Under the pieces are notes generated by a model. The model was not told the DNA's origin. It did not search any database and saw only the letters and a program-made list of their open reading frames with translations. From assembly GCA_039566865.1 (NCBI GenBank), contig CM076948.1, positions 19,417,001-19,481,000 on the forward strand: 64,000 nt of DNA. The letters are read 5' to 3'. The DNA is from Aurelia coerulea (taxonomy: Eukaryota; Cnidaria; Scyphozoa; Semaeostomeae; Ulmaridae). Shown here one piece after another: positions 40,301 to 55,300 of the stretch (position 1 is its first letter; the number at the start of each line of letters is the position of its first letter). The position numbers and the translations under genes were made by a program.

Positions 40301-43300
40301 TCCACAGTTTGAATCATCTGAAATTCAATAAAATTAACCAAAATTTGATATACTGAAGATTTGATAAGTAAACTTTTCGGCCGCTGAAACGAATTTCTGG
40401 AACGGTTTGCGACAACCTAAAATATCAAAAACCAAAAACTCTTTAAAAACCTTTTAACTATTCTTGGAGCACCCGGTATTCATTAGCTTGAATTCACTGA
40501 AGTTCGATAACTTAGATGAGAATCGCAGATACTTTAAATCGATCGTAAACTTTCGGCTGCTGAAGACCAATTTCAAATACAAAGCAACGTTTAATAACCA
40601 AAAATGCGTTTCGTCACACACCCATTAGTTCGGTTCGTGCGAAGAACAACTTAACGATACAAAGTCCGATTTAACACCAGAAGAACAAAAGAAAATCCCA
40701 AGCAACATGGCAATAGCACCTAAGCCAAAACTCCAAAAGCCACCAAAGTCCAAAGTCTTTGGCACTAAATCAAAACAACAGTAAAACAAAAACAAACTCC
40801 AATTGCATAATTCTTTATATTAAACAGCTTATAATCAAATGAACGAACTTCACTATGATTCTACGTCATGGATTTTTAGTATCTTGGTTGCTTTAAAACT
40901 TACAGGGTCTTTTCTTCTGTTAAAGGAATTCAGGTCAAATTTTGCAAAATATCAAAACCTTTGTAAATTCTAAATCAATAGAGGGAAAACAGACGAATTT
41001 CTAAAAAAGCAAAGTCTATGAAGTATTTAAGGATGAGTCGAAATATCGTGGGGTGTTTAACAATCCATCCTTTGCTACAAGATAGCACGAATCGATAGCA
41101 TTTGTGGTAAAGGTAGCATCGTGCTATCTTTTGCAAAGTTTCTCGCTTGTGCCAGAGCAAACCAAATGAAACAAAACGAGCATAACCATCTCTAACATTG
41201 AATTAAGCTTATGGATGCTTTGAGGAGTTTGATTTAGAAAAGTTTGAAATGACTCAGTCACTCATCGATTAAGTTTTCACTCAGTGGTTTTTTGGATATT
41301 TGCATTCATAAATGAATGTTGACAATGATCGCAAGAACTGAACTGCTTTGGAATTCCCCTTTGGTTTGCTCTGTCATTGATGAGAGATGCGACATTGGAT
41401 AACCTTCATTTACTTGACTTTGGATGGTTCTTTGCAAAACAATTCATTTAGGGGTCTCTGGTTTCAGGTTTCGCAAAAATTTGATCTTTGAAATCTCGCA
41501 ATACAGTGAATTTTCAGCGAATTTGCAAGATTCTGGTGTCTAAAATTAATTCAAAATCTTAGAGACGTGGTTGTCTTATTATGGAACCCGTTCAGTTCAG
41601 TATATGGTAATTAATCATATTCAATAAACGGCAAGAACTTTTTGGGATACGCTGAGCGCTGCAAGATGTAACATCAAATACGATAACGACTTACCCTTCG
41701 GTCCATAAATTTTGTGTCCACTTATTGACATCAAATCAATGTTCATTTCGTTCACATCAATAGGAATCTTTCCAACAGCTTGTGCTGCATCAGTGTGAAA
41801 ATGAATTTTATTCTTGCGACAGAGTTCTCCGATTTCATGGATTGGTTGTTTCACCCCAATTTCATTATTTACAGTCATTATGGAAACAAGGGAAGTATCA
41901 GGTCGAATTGTTTCTCGAAGCTGTTCCAAATCGATGATCCCATTCTCTTTCACTGGTAGATAAGTGACGTCAAAGCCTTCAGACTCCAGAACTCTGCATG
42001 AATCCAAAACACATTTATGTTCCTAAAAATATGATAAGATAGGGCGTTCACTAAGTACAAGTCACAATAGACCTATTCGGGAACGTATGTTTACACCCTA
42101 TTCAAGTCATGTTATCATACTCTTGGGAAGCTTCATATCATGCTTCCGGGTGTCCCTAAAAGTAGTCCTTTTTACACACCACAAATTGATTATCAAATAT
42201 TTGATAACATTTTCCTTTTGAATCGTTCTGTGAAAGACCCAAAAATATTCATAGAAGATAAAATTTTTGCTTTTTGATACAACAAGGTAGAACAATCACA
42301 CGTTGAAAAACCTTAGCTTGAGCTATAGTTTTTACGCAAAATACTCAAGCTTGCCTTAGAGTCCAAATTTTCAGATTTTTTATCATGACCAAGCAAGAAG
42401 CTTTATATGCACAAAAATTTATCTTGCCAACATCATTGCTCTTTTGCGGTATTATTCCAAACAAGGTAGCCATAAAAAGAGCCCAATTTTACTAATCTTT
42501 AAACCAATAGCAAGATGAGCTATATCTTGGAAGATAAGTTGGTCCTTGATCTATTTGACAAAAAAAGAAAATTGAAGATCGGCCATGTAATCGAATTTTG
42601 ATGATTTTTCAAACGGGAGTACCTTTTTTGGGACACCCGGTATATTTTACACATTTTCCGGTATTTACTTTTATTTCGTGAGAATGTTGTATTTTGTATA
42701 ATTGCAAGCACCATTCGCAGTGGGAACTCGATGACTTTATGTCTTTCATCGCTGTGCATCATGAAGGTTGTTAAATTTTATTTGATTTTAGTTGATTATG
42801 TAAAAGCACTGGGTGTCGCAAAAAAGTATACAGATTTGGTTGACTCCAGCGATGTGAATTTAGCTTTAATCAATGGCTAATCACTCTCAAAATGTTCCTC
42901 GATAGTTAACTTGAACATAGATACCTCGTGTGTTGGTATTGGTGCTTTGAGAGCAGAAATATCAATCTTGAAAGCTCAAATTTGCGTCCACCTGCAAAAC
43001 AGAGCTTTGGCCTTTTGGCCTAAGCAAGTTCCTGAAGAACATTGAAATTTAGAACAGAAATTAATGAAAAATTAAGAAACTGCCCAATGGATGACTGGGG
43101 GGTGACTTCTGGGAAACAGAATCACACACGATCTAATATTGTTCCAATTTTATCAAGGCAATCGCTGATTTATACGCTGTGCCTTAAGAATTTGCTTGGG
43201 CCAAAAGGCTTTGCTCTGGCCCACAGCTTTGGCCTTTTGGCCTAAGCAAGTTCCTGAAGAACATTGAAATTTAGAACAGAAATTAATGAAAAATTAAGAA

Positions 43301-46300
43301 ATTGCCCAATGGATGACTGGGGGGTGACTTCTGGGAAACAGAATAACACAAGATCCAATACTGTTCCAATTTTATCAAGGTAATCGCTGATTTATACGCT
43401 GTGCCTTAAGAATTTGCTTGGGTCCAAAGGCCAAAGCTCTGGTTTGCAGGAAGATGCAATTTTGAGCTGTCAAGATTAACATGTCTGCTCTCAAAGCACC
43501 AATACCAACACACGAGAAACCTATGTTCCAGTTAACTATTGAGGAACACCTTTAGAGTGATTTGACATTGATTGAAGCTAAATTCACATCGCTAGAGACA
43601 ACCAAATCCGTATACATTTTTTTGGGACACTCGGTATAAGAAATAAGTTTGCGAAAAACGTTCTCAAAGATCTCTTGTATTTTGCTAAGACTGGAAAAGC
43701 AGCTAAAACAACAAAAGTCTGTAGATCGTATTTTTCTTGCTTTTGATTCTCTCAGCCTGAACTTGCTATCAATAACGCCAATTGAACTTGCTATTGTTTA
43801 TGATTGAGAGCCTATAATGATTCGACTGGTTTTCGTGCAGACAGCATGACGTCACAGCAGCGTTGAAAACACGACGTCACCTTGGGGTAAATCTTCAGAA
43901 TATTTCTATATGTTTCTATAGGACATTAAATTGGCAAAAAGTTGCATAGAATTGCTCTTACACTCTCACTTGCGATAGAGACCAAAAAGAGCAGTTGGAC
44001 ATAAAGCAATGAAATAACTGCACGAAAATAACTCCAGGAATAGGCTGTTCTCTAAAACAAACCATCCATTCAATCTCCACAAGTGTGTAAACAACGCCAA
44101 AAACTCCATCAGTAATAAAATTAACCTTCACGTTCGACATTATTTCCAAGCTCTAAGGCGCCGTTTACACGAGATCGGATACAGATTGGATCGCATCCAT
44201 TTGGATCCGATCCACTTTTTGAAGGGGCGTTTACAGGGGATCGAAGCCAGAACTGTTCGCGTTTACACCAGATCAGATTCAAGGCGGATCCAGAATGTTG
44301 CACACGCGCATTCGACAGCGTTGTATTGCTCGCCGGGTCTCTCTTTCAATCCGTACCTGTTTGGATCCCTTTCGAAAGCGATCTCGTTTGGATACGGATA
44401 GCAGATCCAAATGGGTTTGGATCCGTCGGGTCCCGTGTAAACACAAGGCCTGTTTTTTCATTTTCATTTTTTCATTTTAAACATATTTACCCTGGGATAC
44501 AATTCAGTAAAACAATTAAGCAACTGCTTTCCAATTGACCCAGCAACAAAACAAAATAGCTAATAAACCTAAAGATACAACCTATTTACAAAATTTTCCT
44601 ATTAAATAGCTACTAAATGTGAAAAAGAAAAATAAAGATAATACTTTCGATACAGATCAGCTTTCCTTGAATATTCTCAATTCAAAGCTTTTAGTTTCGT
44701 TTTGAATGACTGAATCGAAGGGGCTAATTTAATTTCTGAGTCGAGTTTATTACATGCATTGGCTCCACGAAACGCAAATGGTTTTTGGCCGTAAGCTGTT
44801 CTCATTTTTGGTACAGCAAGATTGCACTTGGTATTGCGTAAAACCCTGGTATGAACATCAGACAATCTGGAGAAAATGTTTCCTAAGTTTTCAGGTGCGA
44901 GGTAATTTAAAGTTTACTCAGTTTATCAATTGTCGGCCATCCAAGCCGCTGCAATAGAGGAGCAGCTGGAGTGTCAAAAGGGCTACTTGTAACAATTCTA
45001 GCAGCTCTGTTCTGTAATTTCTGCAAGGTTTTCAATTTAGTTGCCCCGCAACATCCCCAAACAGAGCAACAATAACTGAAATGTGGTTGAACAATACTAA
45101 GATACATATTCCTTAACGTATCCTCTTGCACATAGTGTTTAGCATACTTCAAAAGTCCTATAGCTCTAGAGATCTTCTGTGTACATTTAACGGTGCTCTC
45201 CCATTTTAGATTATCATCGATCATAAGACCAAGATATTTAGTTTCCTTCACAAGATCGATATCATTTCCATTTACTCGAAAATGAGGGATCGGTACCGTT
45301 GGTGTATCAATTTTTCTCAACTTTTGCGACGATCCTATTATCATGGCCTGTGTCTTGACAACATTCAAGGAAAGCTTGTTACCCTGTAACCATTTCTCAA
45401 GGCAGGCAAGTTCAGCATTGACAACCGCATCAATCTCTTCTATATTGTCGGAAGAGAACGAAATTGCTGTATCATCCGCATACATTGTTGCTTTTGCCCT
45501 TTTTAATGCAAAAAGGTAGGTCATTAATGTAAATCAAAAATAAAAGCGGTCCAAGGCAAGAACCTTGATGTACCCCCATTTTGATTTCAGCAGGATCGGA
45601 GCTGACGCCGTTGACCTTGCAGAACTGCCTGCGATTATTTAAGTATGAACTAAACCACTGGTGTTCAAAATTGTCGATTCCGTAATTACGCATCTTATTC
45701 AGAAGAATTTGATGGTCGACTGTATCAAAGGCTTTCTTTAGATCAATGAAAATCATGGCAGTATATTTCCCTCTATCAATATTTACGTACCAATCATTTG
45801 TACAGTTCAGTAAACAGGAGACAACCGAATGCAAGTTACGGAAACCATACTGATCTACAAATAAGTGCCTGTTAGAATCAAGATACTCGTACAGTTGATC
45901 ATAAATGAGTTTTTCGAACAACCTTGAAACTACGGGTAGGACAGAGATTGGTCTGTTATTCGATATATCCTCAGTTGCTCCACTTTTAAAGATGGGAGCA
46001 ACACGTGCTTTTTTCCAGCAATCAGGAAAGATTCCTGACTCAATCGACAGATTATAAATCCCACACAGAGAATTAGAGATAATTGGAAATGCAATTTTGA
46101 TGAAATGGCTTGCAATACCATCTGATCCAAAGCCAAACGAAGTCTTCATTTTCTTGAGAGCCTTTTCTACAGAAACAGAATAGACGGTCTTAAACTGGAA
46201 ACTCGTACCTTCTTCATTGATGTTATATTCCTTCGAAAGTAAGGGGTTGGGCTGCTGCGGTATGTCGTCACTAAGCTTTTTACCTATGCTACAAAAGAAA

Positions 46301-49300
46301 TCATTCATCGATTGTGCGATTTCGTTGTTGTCAGTCACATTGCGACCTTCAACATCAAGACTGCGAACAGTCGTTGTCTTTGATCTCTTATTCAACAAAA
46401 GGTTGATCGTTTTCCATGTCTCTTTCAAATTCCCCTTGTAAAGAGCAATCTTTTCGGTGAAGTAGTTTCGCTTTAGCTTTTTGCCTAGATTATTCACTTT
46501 ATTCCGTACGTGTTTATAAGAATTCATAAGAATGGAAGATTTGTTTTTAACGGCAGAAGTCTTGAGCTTGTCTCTGGAACGAGCAAGTTTTCTGAAATCA
46601 GTAGTCAACCAAGGGGTCATCTTATCTGAAACTTTGATTGTTCGCATTGTTCACTGTCCGTTACAGATTGGGTATGGATCGATCTGGATCCGATCTCGTG
46701 TAAACGGGAACCTTAGAAACGATTCATTTCGATAAAAGAACGAGACACTCGCGTGCTATGTTTTGCATGGCTTCATTCACCCAAGTCTGATTTTCGAGTA
46801 GACTCATTACACAGCCCCAGTTATCGCAACAACAAAAAAGACGACAACAATAACAGCACTGCTAACATTTTTTATCGAATAGACCTTTTAGCTATTCTGA
46901 AAAGAATCAGAATCGAATGACATTTTGCTACATTTGGTAGAATTTTCCAATGTGCGAAATAGCGATAGAAGCTCTGTCGCCACTCGATTCAACGTTGGAT
47001 ATAAAAATATATAAAAATAATGCTCGATCCAGGCTCGATTGTAGAATAGCTAAAAGGTCTATCGTTTGAGCGTCCAGCAGTCTATCAATAGCGATAACTA
47101 CGACTACGTAATCAGTCTAATTCGAGTGCAAATCAATAAAAGCCATAATGACATGCCGTCTGTGTGGATAACATCTTGTTGTGACAAATACGACGGGAAA
47201 TCTTGCGATAAAATGGAAGCTTACCGTTTGAGTTGTGATAACATGCTTCTTCTTTCGTCTATTGAATCGTGCTACACCCTATAGAGGAATTTCGTTTGAG
47301 TATCAAGATAGGTAAAACGTTCGCTGGGTTAAATAGTGTGCTGAATATCAGCTGTACCGGAAAACCTGAAAAACTAATGCACGAGTAAGAAAAAAAAAGG
47401 AGAGTTGGATCATGAACTGGAAAAAGGGTGGATTTATCCCCCGGTGGGTGCAGTTCAATAGTAAAGGTACACCACGCTCGTCTAAACCATTTCATAGGAT
47501 ACCCTTTTCTCTGACTTTCTAGTTGACCAAAGGACCCCTAATCACGGAAAATTTTGAAGGTAACCCCCCTTTAACAGAGCTTCACTGAGCCCTAAAGAAA
47601 TCTGTACGGTTCAAAAACTGGTTCTGAGAGAAAGGTTTGGGATTTTTGCACTTTATTATGATTCACTTTACTGATATCTCTTTGTTGGAAAACAGTAGAA
47701 TCCCATAAAACTTGGGGTATCAAACTTGGGCTAGGTGACCTTTGTTGAAGGGTCACCCTCCCTATGATTGAAAATGAATGAAAAATGAAAAAAAAATGAG
47801 TGAAATTGACTTTTATTCTAGGGTCCCAAGTCCAGCATGTAACTGTTTTTGGGTTGGGATATTTTCTGAAGAAAAATACCTCGTTTTTTCTGAGATTCTA
47901 GGTCCTAGGATTCTGCTTCAAATATACCCCTTTCTCCGTGAAATTATGGATGAGCGTGGTGTCACATTTTCATTAACATTGCACCCACCGAGATTTATCC
48001 ACATAAGGCACAATGATTTGAGAGACCTTGAAGCTTGCTAACTTTCCAAAGTATGCAAAGACGTTGCAATCGAGCCACAGCTGCTACGCCTACTGAAGCA
48101 TTATCATTATCTACAGCTGCTTCTGAAGACAGTGCTTGCCTGGATTTAAACTCTAGGGGGTTCTATCGGCCGGCGCATACAGCGTGATTCGATGTGAGAG
48201 TGACAAATCTGAACACAAAGACACACAATAGTCTGGCAACAGAAATAATTCTAAAATATGCAGAAAACGAGAAAAAAGAGCACAAACAACATGGAATGTT
48301 TACTCCGCTTGTTTTTGGTGCCAATGGCTATTTTCCACAAGAAACTTGCTTTGAAATTATTGTAAAAATCGAGCAAAAGAATATTCTGAAGTGATCAGTG
48401 ACATAAGGACTCAAGTTTCCTTTAGCTTGATTAAATCTAGGCTTTTGTGCTTGAGAGGGTCAAGGACTGTGTCTTAAATCATTGTATCAATACAAGTTTT
48501 GTTCCTTTCCTGTGTGATTAATTTAAAGAGCTTTTATACCAAATGTAGACGCGAAGGTTTTTTAGACTTAATTACTTTTTGGGAAATGTTTACAGTTGAT
48601 TGTAAGTTTCACACCTTCAACGCAGCTGACCATAATGTTTTCCTCTCTGTTTGTCTTTTCTATTTGATTGAGTCCACCCAAAGGTGTGATATCTATTTTT
48701 CAGACAAGCAAATTGCTTTGTTTTTGGGAAACCTGCATCTTTTGTTATGAAAAAAAAATTGCCCCTACTGCTCTTGATTACTCTGGCTGCAAAACTACAG
48801 TATTACACTATGGCGTCACAATATACCGGGTGTCCCAAAAGAATGTATGCGGATTCGGTTGACTCCAGTGCTGTGAATTTAGCTTCAATCAATGTTTAAT
48901 CGTTCTAAAAATGTTTCACAATAGTTAACTTGAACATAGACACCTCCTTTGTTAATATTGGTACTTTAAGAGCAGACATGTTAATCTTGAAAGCTCAAAT
49001 TTGCCTCTTCCTCCAAACCAGAGCTTCAGCTTTTTAGCCTAACCAATTTGTTAAGGTACAGCGTATAAATCAACGATAGCCTTGATAACATTTGAACAAT
49101 AATAGATCTTGTGTTATTCTGTTTTCCAGAAGTCACCCCCCCCCCCAGTCTCCCATTAGGAAGTTTCTTAATTTTTCATTAATTTCAGTTCTTAATTTCG
49201 ATGTGCTTCAGGAATTTGCTTAGGCCAAAAGGCCAAAGCTCTGGTTTACAAATGCACGAAAACTTGAGTTTTCAAGATTGATATTTCCACTCTCAAAGCT

Positions 49301-52300
49301 CCAATACCAACAAACGAGGTATCTATGTTCAAGTTAACTATCGAGGAAAATTTTGAGAGTGATTAGCCATTGATTAAAGCTAAATTCACAGCGCTGGAGT
49401 CAACCAAATCTGTACACATCTTTTGGGGACACCTGGTAGGGTATAAGCTATACAAAAAACGCTTTAAAATGACCGTTTTTTAGCAGATTTAGACGTCATG
49501 ACATGACATAGAGGAATTAACATTTTTGCAATCAAATAATTCCCTGACTATCCGTTATATAGCAGCATCTTTATCGCATAAATAGGTTCTGAAAATAGTT
49601 CAATTTTATCATCTCTATTCTATAAATTTGTCATTGAATACAGAGTTAGGAATTTAAGATATCTAAACCATACTAACCTTGACGGCAATGTTATTACTCT
49701 CTGTCGCTCCGCTTGTGAAAATAATTTCTTTTGGATCTGCTCCAATCAAATCGGCTACTTTCTAGAATCATCCAAAAACAAAGCAAATGAAATTAAAATG
49801 AAGCAAACTTGCTAAAATAAGAAGAGAAAGTAGGAAATTCAAAATACTTCAAAGCCAGACAGAAAAATGTAGTGCTTTTCACAACCAACAGCAACCAGTC
49901 CCTTCAAAAGGTCCATGAAAAATTTATGATGAATTGTATTTAGTCCACATCGCTCTACCTTCTTCTAAGCTACTTTTCCCAATTTATTGCTTCGCTGGAC
50001 CATATTCCCATGTTTCCAGCTAAATTGTCGTAAGCAAGCCTGCAGGCTACTGTCATTATATTGCCCTATTGTAATCTACGTATATGGGCAGGCCCTCGAT
50101 TATTGCAAGAGCAATTCACTAATATATATCACAGATCAAAACGCTTGGAAAACAATTACTGTATTTTTGAAACCGTGATTTTCTTAGAATATAGCAGGTG
50201 TCCTAAAAAGTATTCCCATTTAAAAAATCATCAAAATTCTATTACGAACACTATCAAAAACTTTCTTTCTGATCTCTATTTATATTTCAAGGTGGTAAAA
50301 CGTTTTTTTTTCGTAACTTATAGGGTATTAAAATGACAGTTAGAAAAACCTTATTTCAAGGTATTCTCAACATACTAAATTTACATCATAAGCAACATCG
50401 TAAAGCTTGCCTGAAAGCCATAATATTGAGATTTTTCACAATCCTTCAAGTTTACAGTGATAGTTCTTTCTCATATTTGTGACAAAACTAGAAGCTTGAT
50501 ATACAAAACTAAATGTTCAAGTGCTTCAAAACCAGGCAGCCCAAGAAAGAAATTTACTAATTCTAAATCCAATCAAAATATCAGCTATACTGCAACTCGG
50601 ACAATAATTTAGTTGCCAAAAACAGAAATTTGCAGATTTGGTGATTTTTTCAAACAGGATTAATTTTTTATGGGACATCCGATATATATAAGGTGTTCCC
50701 AAAATTGTACCCACTTTGTCAGGCCACGATAAACTATATATCATTCAAATTCTAAACATGGATGATTAAAAAAATTTATGTTCCAAAAGCTAGAACGAAC
50801 TATAAACGAAATTTAATTTCAAATGTTGGCGTTAAGATCTGGAATAAATTACCCTTAGAATTACCTTAGCATTACCTTAGAAATTTACCCAAGAAGAAAA
50901 TTTTTGGAAACAATTATAAACAATTTCCCAAATGCTCTAAACTTATTAATTACAGACTATCTAACAATCCATTGAATCCCAACCCTTTTTCTTGGACTGT
51001 CTTTTTTATTTCCTTGTCCTCTGTCTTTTTCCCAACTGGTTTTCGTTCTGAGTAGTTCTTAGCAATTATAACAAAATGAATAACATTTTCGTGTAGTTAG
51101 TAATTACAGCATTTATACAGTCTTATTTCATTAACCATGTCATTGAGGGCAAATGGATCGAAAGCTCAATATGAGTTATTTTTACTTTTCTTCTTCAGCA
51201 CCTTTAGTAAAATAGATGTTGTTCATGTTCTCATACTTGCAAACGTTCTTTCGTAGCTATTGTATCGTTTTTTCATATTACTCTAACATGTAAGCTTATC
51301 TAAGAATATACACGAAAATTGAATCTGAATTTTTACTGAACATCCTAAATCATACCGGGTGCGCCAAAAGAAACTATGCACGTTTGGCAGGGCACAATAA
51401 ATCGTAAATTGGACTGATTTTGAAGATCTATGACTTAATCTGTAGCAGAAAGCCTGAATTAGATTCTTGGATTTTTCTCAATTTTTCCGTTTTCAGTTTT
51501 TAGGGCAAGAAGCGAGTTTCTTTAAATGTTTGTTTTCGAAAACATTGAAAACGACCAAAAAACGTCGATTAAATTTTGAAAGATTTAACATGAATGAACA
51601 AAGAGAAATCGTTTTCAGGGAGATTTGGGGGTTTAGTACGAACTCTCGTATAGCAGATTACAATTGGTCGATTTCTAAATCGCAAATCACAACGAACAAG
51701 TTCTCTTTTTGTCCATTCATGTCAATTCTTTAAAAACTTGATCGATGTTTTTTGATCGTTTTCAGTGTTTTCGAAAACTAAAATTTTAGGAAACTCGCTT
51801 CTAGCTCTAAAAACTGAAAATGAAAAAAATTGCAAAAACTCTCAGTATCTAATTCAGGCTTTCTGCTAACGATTAAGTCATAAATCTTCAAAATCGGTTC
51901 AATGTACGATTTATTGTGGCCTGCCAAACGTGCATAGTTTATTTTGGCGCACCCGGTACCTGGCGACTTTCTTTCGATTTTTCAGCGGGCAGCTTCCCAA
52001 GTTATGAAAGATTTCTTAAGTTACTGGTTTGGAAACAGCTCAATCAATTGTCCATTTTGATTGAAATTAAATCATGCTACTTTTTGCAGTTGAAGGGAAT
52101 CTAAGTATAAAATGGCTCAAGCCATTTGCGATAAAATTCTAGCCAATCAGATGTTTGTACTTCCTGTTGATGTAGATAAGTTACACAGATATGCGTCAGA
52201 GGGTGTCACGGTAAATTCCCTTTGCTCAGCTATTTAAGGCTTACAATACATATGCTTAGATCTCCCTCAGGGGTCTCGCCAGCCATAGTGTGGTGGACTT

Positions 52301-55300
52301 AGTAAAGAATATTGTCCTGAAAGGTATTTGTTTTTTCTCCTCAAGTACAATTTAAACTAAATATACAATACATTACTGGTCCGATCCACAGCAGGTAAAG
52401 ACACGCAGCCCTCTTGTTCCCACTGCAGTTGGGACTTGCAAATTAAAGCACACCATTTCCGAAAAGAAAACAAAAAATCAAAACAACAAAAGCAAAGACG
52501 AACAAATACATAGAAAGGAAATAGAAATAAAGGGAGGTTGCTCCTATGAAATTACCCGAAAGGAGTTGCTAGCAAAATCTCTTGGATCATTCAACGAACG
52601 ATATTGTTGCCTCAATGATCAATCTATTCTCAACTACATTCAAATATGAAGTTCCCTACAATTGTTGGGGATACATGGTACTCCCCGTATTGTTTTTCAG
52701 CTTTGTTTTTGGGTCAACTTGACAGCCAATCAGAGGTGGAAAAAGTATCGGAACATGGGAACGTAGTTCCCAGAAATTTTTTTGTGGTCAACTTTTCACA
52801 GAAATTTTTGAAAAAAATATTGGGGCCTGCAACAAAATCTCTAAAATTTGAAATTGTACTTTGAACACTGAGAGTGAAATAGAAGAAAGATAAGGTTCAC
52901 AAAAAACATTCCTTCCAGTGTTATACTTTAGGTAAAATGTAAAAGATCTGCAAGTTGACTTTCATAAATGGCTTTCATGATGTGCAAAGAAAGTTTAATT
53001 TGATTGGAAAAATTTGTTTTTAAGTCTATTAAGAGCAATACTAAGAAAAGTCCTCAGAAAATTTTTATTGACAGTGGGTGAAATTTTATTTGAACAGAGA
53101 ATATATTATACAGTACAGACCTTGCCAAATGAAAATGACTTTCCTGCCTAAGAATTATTAAGAATTTCTAATGTCTCAAAAATTCTATGTTAAAAATTGT
53201 TTATAATGGCAATAGCACCAGAATCTTTAATCTAATGTGCTGAATTCTCAAAATTTTCAAGAATTCTTCACATGTTAATGTGCACAAGGTCTCTACTACA
53301 TTTTGATAGTATGCTGGAAGTTACATTCCAAAGATTTCTGGCCATAAAGACTTGGCATAAGGAGCCTAAAATAGTATCTCAAATTCAGGGCTGCTTAAAA
53401 GTTGTTTTGTGCCTGGGAACAAATTTCCAATTGAAGTTTGCCTACTCAAAGAACACAGAGGCTATGTCTTTTCAGCTATTGTATCAAAAAGGTGCCATGG
53501 TATGGCATGCCTGTGTCACGTGTGCCATTACATTAGATGATACAGCTCATACTGTAATGTAACTTGAGTTGCTCAGTTTTATAAAGCCTCATAACGATAG
53601 CTTATACAAAATGAGTCATTTTGTATAAGCTATCCAAAGAAGAAATCAGACCAGCACTTCATGAAATTTCATGAAACTTATCCAAAGTTCAAAGCAAGCC
53701 TTAAGCTCCAGGTTGTTGAATAAACTTGATGACGAGGACTTAGGCCTTGTGTCATCAAATCAGTCAGAGCAGTGCTCATCTTAATCTTGATATAAAAGAC
53801 ATACTACCTCAGTTCACTGGATGAAAGAGCAAAGAACGTTCTTCTTACATTCTTTGGGGCAGTTGCAATGTCAAATATAGGTCTTCTCAAAAATATCTGA
53901 TTTGATTTCAAAAATTAATGACCGCCATTTTTAACACAAAAACGAGACTTTTGGCGGGGTTTTTCTCCATTGAAATCGAGGCCGCAATGCAACAAAGATA
54001 TTCTGATTCCATTTTTTTTAACGTTTTGATACCACAGTATATAATACAGAGGTAAACACAAAGAGTTGATATTTTTACCACTTCCGAAAATTTGCAGAAA
54101 TGTTTCGGCTATAAACCTAGGTTCCCAGAAAGGAAAATATTTTTTCCACCCCTGCAGCAGGCAGTCGGGGAAGATTCGCAGCTCGATATGCGGGAAACTT
54201 AGCTTATATTTTATCAGTTCTTAACTGCAGTTATGTTTGATACATGCCTACAAGAAGCTGCAAACAAAGATTCCATGATGGACCTTTCTGGAAGCTTGGC
54301 ACAAGTAAATGTTGAATGGTTTTGGTCTTGCGTTGATAAATTGGCCTAGGCAAAACAAGATTAGCGGCAGCGCTCTGTGCTATGGAAAGCCGCGTTATTA
54401 GATCCATTTCGACAACATTTAAAGGAGGCCATTTGAAACAAACCAAGCAAAGCTAAGTTGGCATATGAATATCATTTCTTAACCAGATAAATACATTTCT
54501 TTGCCAAGCTTCCATGAAACGCCATCGCGAGTGATTCTAAATGAAAACTTTTCACAGTGTTCTCTCGTCAAAATTGATTGTTCTGTAGCGGATGTGGTTT
54601 CGTTTCGATGTCTGACTTCCAAGTTCGTGATGAAAATAGTGGCATTACGTCATCGAATAAGCAAAAATTTACACACTACGCATGCGTTCATAGTCCTCGA
54701 GGGGATATCCACGTCCTCGTCAACTTGAGCTTGCACGTATCCCCAACAAACAAGAATAATTCACACAAATCTTTTGAATCCTCACTTGTGATGTCTAACC
54801 CTGTAACCCAGGTACATATGCAAGCTGAAAGGTATACCCAGCCTTTTTTACACCATTTTTGCTTATATTTAGCACCCTCAGAAAAAGTGGGGGATGCCCT
54901 TGGATACCCTTTAATGTAATAGCGATGACAAGTGGAAGCAATGAACGATTGTGCTAAAGATGGCATCAGAGAATATTTTACCATGATCCTTTGTGTCCCA
55001 CGGTGAACTATCCAATCAAATCGTTTGAAATTCTGTGAGACACAAAAGCTCATAGCAAAAAATTCCCTGATGATGCCATCGCATCATTTGTGATTCTGGG
55101 GATTCTATCATATGTATATATACCTTTCTTGCATCTTCTACAGCAGTTTCTGTCTCCCATCCATAAGCATGGGTCCTTGAGTGTGGATTACCATAATATG
55201 ATATGCTATATGGTAGCATTGCATCCAAGACTCTAGGGTCCTGTGAAAATACAGATTATTGATTAAACATCACAAGATCCTAAAGGTTTCTCCAAATCAG

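Noticed and set aside
52112..52210. Possible exon starting [13 protein letters not shown] with a GTAAAT donor
   Set aside because: Short, on the strand opposite to NFS1 inside its intron 3, with a CCAATCAGA context typical of dispersed repeats; no family match.
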